This document shows, piece by piece, positions 30,976 through 39,069 of a stretch of DNA of 64,000 bases (its first letter is position 1; every line of letters starts with the position of its first letter). The notes under the pieces were generated by a model. That model was not told the DNA's origin and made no database searches. It saw only the letters and a list, made by a program, of their open reading frames with translations. The translations under genes were made by a program, and so were the position numbers. This stretch comes from Pseudoalteromonas aurantia 208 (lineage in GTDB: Bacteria > Pseudomonadota > Gammaproteobacteria > Enterobacterales > Alteromonadaceae), in contig NZ_AQGV01000011.1 in NCBI RefSeq assembly GCF_014858725.1, forward strand, positions 1 to 64,000, given 5' to 3'.

Positions 30976-32202
30976 TTAATCTGCCATCTCTAAGTGTGAA
31001 GCTGCTACGATATGATGTGATTCAGTAGGTAGATTGGTCGCACTGGACCCATGTTCATCGATTTTTAACTCATAAAACTCTAGACCATTATTAATAGTGA
31101 TATCAATGCACTCAGTCTCGCTTAACTCGCTCAACTGGTCAGTTATATTCTCAGTCGTGAAATGCAAATGGTCTGGGTGTGGAAAGTCTGTGCCATATAA
31201 TAACTTTTTATGGCCAATAATATTGATGACTTCGCGTAAACAAGGTTCGCCCAACTCAATACCTACCCAGCATTGGCGTTTAAAATACTCGGAAGGTAGC
31301 ATTTTGATATTCCTTTCTACTAGGCTTGGAAATTCAGGGAAGCAAATGTTATCCAAACGCCATAACCAAGAAGGTAACCAAGATGCCCCAGCTTCTAAAA
31401 AAGCGAATTTCAATTTTGGGTATCTTTCTAGTACGCCACTTTCTAGTAAAGCCACAAACGCCATTTGTGCTTCCATTGGATGAGAGCATGCGTGCAATGA
31501 GAATCTCGCACTAAAGCGTTGGTTGCCGGTGGTTGAGCCATGAAGGCAAGAGCCGCCATGAAATGCAACCGCGATATTGTTAAACTCACATGCTTGCCAA
31601 AAAGACTCGTAATCAGGGTGACCTAAGTCTCGATTAGCGATGACTTCTGGACGCAATACAATACTAGACCAACCATAGCTTATTATTTGTTCTAATTGTC
31701 TAAGTAAAGAGCTTGGGTTATGACGACTGATCAGGCCCACTGCTTTTAACTGATTTGGTGCATGTTGGCAATAATTGTGAAGCCAACGATTATACGCATC
31801 AGCATAAGCAAGAGATACCTCAGCGGGTAGCTGTTGATGATTGACGATAAAAGTAGCGAAAGTAGGGAATAAACACGCTACATCAATATTACTTTGCCGC
31901 ATGGAATCAAGTTGTTGCTCCCCCGACATTGCTTGCTCACGTTGTTCAATACTGTCTGTATTCAAATAAGCGCTGGCAAGTTGCTCTGTGTCATGCCAAT
32001 TATTGATGATAGGAATATCGCCAATTGTGAATATAGGGGGAAGGTCAATGCCACCCTGAGGTCCAAACTTTAAAATACGCTCACGCTTTTTGGCGGGCGT
32101 GTCGTATACACAGGTAAGCGGGTATTTTTGGAAAATAGTACTTTCAACATATTGCTGCCACATAGCGAAAGGCTCTACAACATGGCGGTCTGAGTCATAC
32201 AT
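30976..32202 (-). CDS. Amidohydrolase (ACMSD-like, amidohydro-rel 2) in the TOMM operon
   Basis: A 408-residue TIM-barrel metal hydrolase/decarboxylase of the Amidohydro_2 family. Metal and active-site motifs are present: the N-terminal DSDRHVVEP strand, FHGG near residue 217, FLEAGASWLPSWLWRLD, and LLYGTDFPHPD near residue 335 with the catalytic Asp. Family members decarboxylate aromatic acids or cleave C-C and C-N bonds with one divalent metal. In a RiPP operon it may process a modified side chain or a small cofactor-like moiety; that is inference. AAAGGA precedes the ATG by nine bases. Only three bases separate it from the canonical YcaO gene, so it belongs to the same pathway. Confidence 0.87.
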   Translation of the reverse strand: MYDSDRHVVEPFAMWQQYVESTIFQKYPLTCVYDTPAKKRERILKFGPQGGIDLPPIFTIGDIPIINNWHDTEQLASAYLNTDSIEQREQAMSGEQQLDSMRQSNIDVACLFPTFATFIVNHQQLPAEVSLAYADAYNRWLHNYCQHAPNQLKAVGLISRHNPSSLLRQLEQIISYGWSSIVLRPEVIANRDLGHPDYESFWQACEFNNIAVAFHGGSCLHGSTTGNQRFSARFSLHACSHPMEAQMAFVALLESGVLERYPKLKFAFLEAGASWLPSWLWRLDNICFPEFPSLVERNIKMLPSEYFKRQCWVGIELGEPCLREVINIIGHKKLLYGTDFPHPDHLHFTTENITDQLSELSETECIDITINNGLEFYELKIDEHGSSATNLPTESHHIVAASHLEMAD

Positions 32203-32265
32203 CTGGGTTGTCCTTTATAATGATGTTACGGTGTCATTTCAATTTTATGAATGGGATTGCTGGCA

Positions 32266-33045
32266 CTATTTTTCATAAATTATTGGGTATGTCGTGTTGT
32301 CTTTTAGCATTTCTCTAGCGCGTGTTTCATTGGTACTGAACGTCACTTTATCTGTTATTAAACACATACTAACGGCATATCTCCCTGTGTCAGTGGTGTT
32401 TTCGGCACTGCCATGCAAAGTTTTTGGGTGATGAAAGGCAATATCTCCTGCATTTGTTATCGAAGGCGTTTCGATCCAAGGGTGGGGAAGAGAATCAATT
32501 TTTAGCAGTTGTCGCTGTTGGTGAAGATTGTGTTGTGCTATGCCAGAGTAACGAGATTTTTTTGGCCAACAATGTGATTGGTTTACATAAGTGAGAGGCG
32601 CCATGGCTGCACACATATCAACCAGAGGCAACCAAGCATTTATTACGCCAGAGGTAAACGCTGAAATATAGTCGTTATCACGGTGAAAACCAACTTCACC
32701 TCCTTGACCACTGTTTGGCGGTTTGTAATATAGTTGACTGAGTACAATTTGAACGCAACTTGCGCCAGTGATTTGTGCTGCGAGTTGACCAATTACAGGG
32801 GAAGTTAATAATGCTTTTATTGCGTAATTAGCAAGGTGAATTTGTTGAACTCTTTGCACTTGATCATCATTGCCTACATCAGGGGTGCTCCAAGGCGCAA
32901 TACCAGTATCATAACGGCCTTCGAGTACTTGCTGAGTACCTGTTAATGCATCAGCAACCACGGCAGGGTTAATACTATGAGGATGCAGAGAGAATCCATC
33001 CAGTTCATAATTCGTATTATGTGCGTTATCTATTTTAGACTTCAT
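32266..33045 (-). CDS. PhyH-type Fe(II)/2-oxoglutarate dioxygenase (second copy)
   Basis: About 259 residues, a second phytanoyl-CoA dioxygenase family member, only distantly similar to the one at 27978-28733. Ligands are present: His121-x-Asp123 in GFHRDNDY, distal His211 in TLHGSAENT, and Arg222 for 2-oxoglutarate. Likely reaction is iron-dependent hydroxylation. It comes straight after the candidate precursor gene and before the amidohydrolase, so it is a candidate tailoring enzyme. I use the ATG at 33045; a TTG at 33060 would add five residues, and neither start has a good ribosome site. Confidence 0.83.
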   Translation of the reverse strand: MKSKIDNAHNTNYELDGFSLHPHSINPAVVADALTGTQQVLEGRYDTGIAPWSTPDVGNDDQVQRVQQIHLANYAIKALLTSPVIGQLAAQITGASCVQIVLSQLYYKPPNSGQGGEVGFHRDNDYISAFTSGVINAWLPLVDMCAAMAPLTYVNQSHCWPKKSRYSGIAQHNLHQQRQLLKIDSLPHPWIETPSITNAGDIAFHHPKTLHGSAENTTDTGRYAVSMCLITDKVTFSTNETRAREMLKDNTTYPIIYEK

Positions 33046-33140
33046 GCAAGTATCGTTCAAAAGGGAATCGGTAGTAAGTACACTACAGAGTGATTTAGCA
33101 ATGTAATGTACTCATATATCAGCTTTTTATAATATACTTC

Positions 33141-34508
33141 TTAGCCTACAGTGAATGGCTGGCTGGCGCGTAATGCAGTAAAATCGGCTATTGCAGAAGC
33201 CCCAACATCGAGTATTTCTGGTGGTGACGGTAGTACGACTTCAAGTTCACTTGCGTACTCAGCTGGGTGCCACCTTTCGCCGCTTTTTGGCAACTCAGTG
33301 GCATAGTGTATGTAAATCTTCAATCCTGGAGGGATGGTATATCCTAGAGTTTCTAGCATTTCTGGGTAGCTAGATAATTGATCTCCACCGGTGATGGTGT
33401 TTTTAAAATTCTCATTAATAATTTTTTCTAAGCCAGCGGTCTTTAATGTGTTTGCTATATCGGGTTGTAGGTTAGGGAAATGATGCACAAATTCCCGATA
33501 GATATGCTCTTTAGAAATACCTTGTTTAAGTTCACTGCGGCTCTTTTCTTGTGCCTCAATAATTGCTTTAGAGTCTTGTAATTTCGCTTTAATGGTTTTA
33601 AAAGTCTTTTCACCCGTTAAGCTACTTGAAAAACGAATCGTCGCTTTTTGCCATCGACTGTTCCAATTATAGGCAACCATCCTAGGTACAAAGTATTCCC
33701 AGTTGGCGTCTTCGGTGAAGGCGAAAGCCCCACCACGGTCGAATAATTGTCCAACACTATTGGGTTGCTCTCCCGCTTTTTTATGCTGTGCGATAAGCAG
33801 GTTCAATAGTTCGGCTTTTAAACCTTTAATGAATGCCTCATTATTACTCGTGTCATATGTAAAGAGGTACCAGGAAATAATAGCGCAAGACAAGCTGTCA
33901 ATGATGTTAGTGGCACAGTTTTGAGCGAGCTCGGGATCTGTCTTGCCTGCGTTTTCATTACAAAATGAGGGAGTAGCAGGGCGGTTTTTTGTATCATAGT
34001 CATCAAACAGCTGGCTTAGTGGGAAGTAAAAACCAAGTAATTGAAAGTTAGCAATAATATCAGCTTGGCTTTGGTTTTTATTTGCGGTGTTTTCAGAATT
34101 AAACATATGATAAAGCGAATTTACAGGGGGGATTTTGACGTGTAGCTTACCGAAAAGATGCTCATACCCATTGAGAGGCTTAAATAAATCGCCGGTGTTG
34201 TATGTGATGTCGTTATCAATAGCTTGCAGTGTCACTAATACTTCTTCACCAACGGTACTGACAATATGTGCTGATGTTGGATCATACGTACCAGCAGGCG
34301 ACGGAACTACATTACCTTGTTCATCGCGGTATACTTCTGTAACATTTTGGATGTTGAGGTCATATTTTAGGATGTCATATAGGCACCTTACACAATCTCC
34401 TTCATCACAACGTTGCCAGTATCTCGCGAGCACGTTCGGCCATATATGGTTCAGTACGAGTCTGTCAGTAACGACAATATTATTTATATTTGAAGACGTA
34501 TTGCTCAT
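33141..34508 (-). CDS. Candidate large RiPP precursor with C-terminal nitrile-hydratase-like leader
   Basis: A 455-residue protein with no hydrophobic export signal. I recognise no family across most of it. The C-terminal 95 residues (361-455) follow the nitrile-hydratase-alpha-like leader (NHLP) plan: ENFKNTITGG, then PEMLETLGYTIPPGLKIYIH, then ELEVVLPSPP, which parallels the family's F-x2-L...P...L...G...P-G-...I.V...L-V-LP-x-P order. What follows (residues 431-455) would be the core, with Ser and Thr but no Cys. The N-terminal part may hold a second degenerate copy (KLHVKIPPV). Precursors of this class are usually near 100 residues, so this is very large. AAGGA stands seven bases before the ATG; a GTG at 34547 is less likely. 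It lies 60 bases after the kinase gene. Confidence 0.6.
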   Translation of the reverse strand: MSNTSSNINNIVVTDRLVLNHIWPNVLARYWQRCDEGDCVRCLYDILKYDLNIQNVTEVYRDEQGNVVPSPAGTYDPTSAHIVSTVGEEVLVTLQAIDNDITYNTGDLFKPLNGYEHLFGKLHVKIPPVNSLYHMFNSENTANKNQSQADIIANFQLLGFYFPLSQLFDDYDTKNRPATPSFCNENAGKTDPELAQNCATNIIDSLSCAIISWYLFTYDTSNNEAFIKGLKAELLNLLIAQHKKAGEQPNSVGQLFDRGGAFAFTEDANWEYFVPRMVAYNWNSRWQKATIRFSSSLTGEKTFKTIKAKLQDSKAIIEAQEKSRSELKQGISKEHIYREFVHHFPNLQPDIANTLKTAGLEKIINENFKNTITGGDQLSSYPEMLETLGYTIPPGLKIYIHYATELPKSGERWHPAEYASELEVVLPSPPEILDVGASAIADFTALRASQPFTVG

Positions 34509-34567
34509 TATTCGTTCCTTCTTGCTTTTAGGGTTATGCGATTGCACTTAACGCACTTAGGTACCGC

Positions 34568-37500
34568 TTAGTATATAAAATCAGGTTTATACGTGACGTT
34601 TTGTAGCCCACGTTCGTTCATGTACATGGTTAACTCTTTAAGCTTGTGATTGTAATCACTTGTCATCAGCTCAGGCGCAATTGCCTTTAAACAGTGCAGT
34701 GCTTCGAGGGCAGACCACCTAGAGTTTTTTTGCCACGCTAATTGTATTGAATCATGTAAGAGTTGCTTGATTTCATTACTCACAGGGTTGCTTACTCCTT
34801 CATGATAACCTTTTAAAAATAGGCATTTCGCTAACGTTGTTTTGATATATGGAAACCATATAAATGTGTTATTCCGCTGTGCAATGGCAAAGCTATCTCT
34901 AAAGCGTTTGATTGCTTCATCAAAGTGATGATGTTTCATGTACAGTTTGGCTAAAAAAGTACACCATCTAGCGGTGGAAATGTTTTGCTCAGATTGCCTA
35001 ATAATATTTGTTTTTAAGTTGCCTAATTCAAAATCGTCCGTTGCAAAGGCATAAAGCGCACTCAGGTATACAGTATGATGTACCACGGAGGTTCCTTTAC
35101 CATATTGACGATCATAAGCGTGCATACTGTCTTTGATTTGTTGGTTGTCATTTAAGTGAATTGCATTAATTGCCTGAAATAAGTAGACAAAGACTCTAGA
35201 TATGTCATCTAAGTCATCAGTAATTAATGATTCGGCTTGGGCGAGCCTAATTGCTGCTGTGGAAATATCACCGCTATGCAAGTAGTACATCCCACCCATC
35301 GCGAGATTCTGTACATGAGGATGTATACCGTAATCGCGGTAACAATTTTTATCGCGCTCAGGGTCCCAAAGTGATATCGCCTTTTCGTGCAAAGCCAACG
35401 CGTTGTCTATATCACTATCAAAAAAGTAGACTTCGGCTAACATCATTGCAACCATCATGTGTCTTTGGGTGTCATTATGCGCAATAGCATCGGCCATCAT
35501 TTCTCGGCCTAAGACCCCCGCTTTTTCGCGTTGTGATTCGTAGAATAAATTCAGGAATAATACCCAGTCGCTTTTATCTTTGGTTAATTTTCGAAGGTGT
35601 GTATTACCTGTCGGCGCTAACTCATTTAGTTGTTTTACAAGTGCAGGGATCTGCTGGGTTATATGGGCTACCCTATCTCCTCCATATCCGTCTAGTGATA
35701 AAACTGGGGCTATTTGAGCACCGAGGATTTGTATTTCTAGCTCGATAGCAACTGTGGGAGTTTTAATATGTTGACACCAGTCTAAAACCTCTTTGGTAGC
35801 TTCAAGTGCCTCGACGTTTGCTGAATAAGTGACTTGTTGTTGAACACCTTTTAAACCGTATTCGGTTGCCTCGCGGTATTGTTTCGCTAAAAAAAAGTGC
35901 CTAGCAATTAAAGACATAGACAAATCGGCATTATATTCCAACGACTTCTCTAAAGACTTAGCTACTTGTAAGTGAATTTGTTCTTTTTGTTGAAGAGACA
36001 TCGCTTCATAAGCGGCATCTCTTACTAAGGCATGTTTAAAAATATAATTATCGCCATCCACTTGCCGTTGTTGGAAAACAAGCTCCGTATTGATTAACGC
36101 TTGTAAATCATTTTGTATTTGTGCTTCATCTTTATCAGAAGCAGAGACAAGCAGCGCGTAATCAAATTCGCGACCAATTGCTGCCGCCAGTTGTGCAGTG
36201 TCTTTTCCTGATTGCAGCTGATCAAGCTTTTGCTGTAATGAATCTCGTAACGTCATGGGTACAAGGGCTTTTTTATCTTCACTCACGAAGTCAAATTGCC
36301 CGTTTATTTTATGGACCAGTTTTTGTTTTTGTAATGATGATGCCAGTTCTTCAATAAACAATGGAATACCATCAGTGCGCTCTTGAAGCACTTGAAGCAG
36401 GCCTGATGCGAGAGGCTGGTGGTCAAACAAATAAGTGATAAAAGAAGTTGTATCTTCTTTATTTAGCTTTGGCACACATAGCTGAGTGAATAAATGAGGG
36501 TCAACTGACGCAGGCTGAGACTCTCTTGAAGTTGTTAGCCAGCTGTGAGCACCTTCTCGAAATACACTGGTTGAAACAAAGTACCCAATGAATTCCTGGC
36601 TGGTTGGATCTGCCCAGTGCATATCTTCAAAAATAAACAAATGCCTGACAACGGCTGCTCCATTGTGGTAAAGCTCAGAGGGCTGGCATAACAAGTGCAC
36701 TAAAATATCGAATAGTCTTTGTTTTTGTATTTCTGGAGATAAACTCGAGGCGTTATTATGCTCTGGCAATGGGAGATTTAACCACGCGGATAAAATTAAC
36801 AGCCCTTGTTCTTGCTTTTCTTGAGTCAAAAATGTTCTTTGTATTGCCTGTTTGAGGACACCTAATGCTTGGGTATCAGTGAGGGCATCAAGCGAATATT
36901 TAAATTTTAACAACGTGATGATAGGGAACAGCGCATTGTTTCTATATTCCGGTAAACATTGTGCAACTAGGTGACGCAACGCTTTACTCTGAGTGCGCAG
37001 CTCAAAAACTAGACGTGATTTGCCAATACCTGCTTCACCTTGAATATGTACACACCTAGGTCGGTCAGGGTTTAATTGACTCGTAAGTAGGGTGTGTAAT
37101 GTTCTCAGTTCAGGCTGGCGACCAACAAAAATGGAATTTTTTCTGGTGCCTCTAAGAAACCCAAAAGCCTCTAATTGACGCTCTCCATGTAAAATGAATA
37201 TTGGGTCATTTTGACTATGAGTAAGATTTACTTGATTGCACATATCAAAATGTAAATAGCCATCTAGCAAATGTTTTACGTTTTCAGAGCAAAGAATTTG
37301 ATTTGGCGGGGCTTGTCGACACAGGTTCATCGCTTCATGTGCGGTTTTTCCTTCCGGCATGTTATTCGCTAGGCTCACCATCATCCCTACTTGTATGCCC
37401 ATATGGGCATAACATGTCACACCTTGTGTTTTTTTGAGTAACGCATTTTTTTTATGTAAATTGCTGGCAATTTCAAGAGCTGTGCGACTACATAAACGAC

Positions 37501-38707
37501 TATCATTGTCGGTGACTTGCGGGTAGCCAAAATAGAACAGTAATGTATCGCCTAAGTTTCCAACATGGTAGGCACCATACCTCACAGCAATATCGATACA
37601 TTGCTGCATTTGATCAGCATGGAGCGTGTCAAGAATGTCTTGTTCTTCATTGCCGATTGTAGCTTCTTGAACCGTGCTAATAATGACACAAAGCACAGAG
37701 ACTTGTTTTCGCTCAGTTAATCGAGTATATGATAAGCGAGCATCGTAGTATTGCGTTTCATCGTCATCGTTAGATTGTACAATTCCTCTATTATCACGGT
37801 TGGTTTGAAAAGAAAGAGAGCCAACTAAATTAGAGAAATTCAGCTTTTTAAAATGGTGATAAAGTTCGGTTGTACTTGCTGGGCGTTCTTGGGATTTCTT
37901 GCTTAATACACGACGCAAGAGATTTGCGGACTCATGGCCCGCTAAAAGCCCTAAAGGTACATTGGAGGGACTTAACTGTTGATGAAAAATAGCAGCTAAG
38001 CTACTACCTGAAATGGCAGGTTGGCCAGTAAGGCACTCTAAAAACACAAGTCCCCAAACATAAATGTCAGTTTGAGGTATTGGAGGTTCTCCTCTGAGCT
38101 GCTCTGGTGCGCTATAAGATGGAGTACCCAAGGTTTCTTGCGTCAATGTAATACTTTTGTAATCAAGCTGACGAGCTTCGTGTCTTAATGCCCCAATGCC
38201 AAAATCAAGTACTTTAACGTGTGTATTTGCACCTACACGGTAGAGCATTATGTTTGCTGGTTTTATGTCTCTATGAATAACACCTTTGTCATGTGCATGG
38301 GCAAGGGCATCTAATACACTCGCCATGATATGTGCAGCGTCTGAGGGTTCAAAAGGACCTGAGTTAATTAATTTGTCGCGAAGTGATTGCCCATCAATGT
38401 ATTCATACACGGCGTAAAGTAGAGAATCTTGTTGTTGACCTTTATCGATTAATTGCACGATATTGGGGTGATTCAAGCGGCCAATTAAATCAACTTCCCG
38501 GTGAAAGCGCTCGATATAGCGACGTCTTTTATCTTGAACCAGTTCGTGTGGCAGTGAGAGAAATTTTATTGCGACAATTTGCCCTGTACTTACTTGCTTT
38601 GCCTTATAAACGAGCCCAAATCCTCCTTCACCAATTTTATTAAGTAGTTTGTAATAGTCTGAACGAAAAGTTGTTTTGATATCTAGGTCCGTGGTTAACG
38701 TAGCCAT
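34568..38707 (-). CDS. Ser/Thr kinase-cyclase-AAA-TPR fusion (TOMM system kinase/cyclase type)
   Basis: A 1379-residue signalling protein heading the accessory operon. Residues 20-290: a Hanks-type kinase with IGEGGFG, Lys48, HRDIKPAN (Asp147), DFG (168-170) and GTPSYSAPE, all intact. Residues 333-450: a class III adenylate/guanylate cyclase homology domain in which the first metal Asp is missing (CVIIST instead of F-A-D-I). Residues 526-800: a STAND-type ATPase with GEAGIGKS (557-564) and IFEDMHWAD (692-700). The rest is helical and TPR-like. Multi-domain proteins of this layout are known as TOMM system kinase/cyclase fusions. The expected role is to sense a cue and phosphorylate partners such as the FHA protein encoded last. 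A promoter-like site lies 50-76 bases upstream. Confidence 0.9.
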   Translation of the reverse strand: MATLTTDLDIKTTFRSDYYKLLNKIGEGGFGLVYKAKQVSTGQIVAIKFLSLPHELVQDKRRRYIERFHREVDLIGRLNHPNIVQLIDKGQQQDSLLYAVYEYIDGQSLRDKLINSGPFEPSDAAHIMASVLDALAHAHDKGVIHRDIKPANIMLYRVGANTHVKVLDFGIGALRHEARQLDYKSITLTQETLGTPSYSAPEQLRGEPPIPQTDIYVWGLVFLECLTGQPAISGSSLAAIFHQQLSPSNVPLGLLAGHESANLLRRVLSKKSQERPASTTELYHHFKKLNFSNLVGSLSFQTNRDNRGIVQSNDDDETQYYDARLSYTRLTERKQVSVLCVIISTVQEATIGNEEQDILDTLHADQMQQCIDIAVRYGAYHVGNLGDTLLFYFGYPQVTDNDSRLCSRTALEIASNLHKKNALLKKTQGVTCYAHMGIQVGMMVSLANNMPEGKTAHEAMNLCRQAPPNQILCSENVKHLLDGYLHFDMCNQVNLTHSQNDPIFILHGERQLEAFGFLRGTRKNSIFVGRQPELRTLHTLLTSQLNPDRPRCVHIQGEAGIGKSRLVFELRTQSKALRHLVAQCLPEYRNNALFPIITLLKFKYSLDALTDTQALGVLKQAIQRTFLTQEKQEQGLLILSAWLNLPLPEHNNASSLSPEIQKQRLFDILVHLLCQPSELYHNGAAVVRHLFIFEDMHWADPTSQEFIGYFVSTSVFREGAHSWLTTSRESQPASVDPHLFTQLCVPKLNKEDTTSFITYLFDHQPLASGLLQVLQERTDGIPLFIEELASSLQKQKLVHKINGQFDFVSEDKKALVPMTLRDSLQQKLDQLQSGKDTAQLAAAIGREFDYALLVSASDKDEAQIQNDLQALINTELVFQQRQVDGDNYIFKHALVRDAAYEAMSLQQKEQIHLQVAKSLEKSLEYNADLSMSLIARHFFLAKQYREATEYGLKGVQQQVTYSANVEALEATKEVLDWCQHIKTPTVAIELEIQILGAQIAPVLSLDGYGGDRVAHITQQIPALVKQLNELAPTGNTHLRKLTKDKSDWVLFLNLFYESQREKAGVLGREMMADAIAHNDTQRHMMVAMMLAEVYFFDSDIDNALALHEKAISLWDPERDKNCYRDYGIHPHVQNLAMGGMYYLHSGDISTAAIRLAQAESLITDDLDDISRVFVYLFQAINAIHLNDNQQIKDSMHAYDRQYGKGTSVVHHTVYLSALYAFATDDFELGNLKTNIIRQSEQNISTARWCTFLAKLYMKHHHFDEAIKRFRDSFAIAQRNNTFIWFPYIKTTLAKCLFLKGYHEGVSNPVSNEIKQLLHDSIQLAWQKNSRWSALEALHCLKAIAPELMTSDYNHKLKELTMYMNERGLQNVTYKPDFIY

Positions 38708-39069
38708 GTGCGAACATATTCCATATGAGGTACAACTGTTAAAATTTTGTGTTTATATTATATCCAATGTACACCCTTATCAATAATTACTGTGTAGTCG
38801 AGGGATTATGTTTAAGGAAATTGTTGTTATATGAGGGTTACTGATCCTGATGGTAAGTCGCAGATGTAAAACGTGTTCGTATTGGACATTGAACAAATAT
38901 CAAAAGAGGCCTTCAATTCTTAGTTACGTTACATATATCATGTGGTGAATCGGGGTTTTCCTGTCATTAATTAGATATTATAGGGTTGTGCTTTTTATCG
39001 AGCTTAACCTTGAGTTTTATATACTTCTAGACAACACTTAAGCTACTGAAAGCGAAGTTAAGCGATGCA
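38708..39069. other. Divergent intergenic region between TOMM operon and csrD-like gene
   Basis: This 362-base gap separates the head of the minus-strand accessory operon from the plus-strand csrD-like gene. It holds a promoter-like site for the operon near 38757-38783 and is otherwise AT-rich without a convincing reading frame. No direct repeats or transposase remnants were found that would mark an insertion boundary. Confidence 0.5.
38757..38783 (-). promoter_or_regulatory. Candidate sigma-70 promoter of the TOMM operon
   Basis: On the minus strand a perfect TATAAT (38757-38762) is preceded by TTGATA (38778-38783) with a 15-base spacer, somewhat short of the ideal 17. It would start transcription about 40 bases before the kinase ATG. 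Assignment is by consensus only. Confidence 0.4.

Noticed and set aside
24417..39069. Search for transposase genes, integrase genes, tRNA targets or long direct repeats flanking the accessory operon
   Set aside because: None was seen at either edge, so no mobile-element boundary can be claimed.
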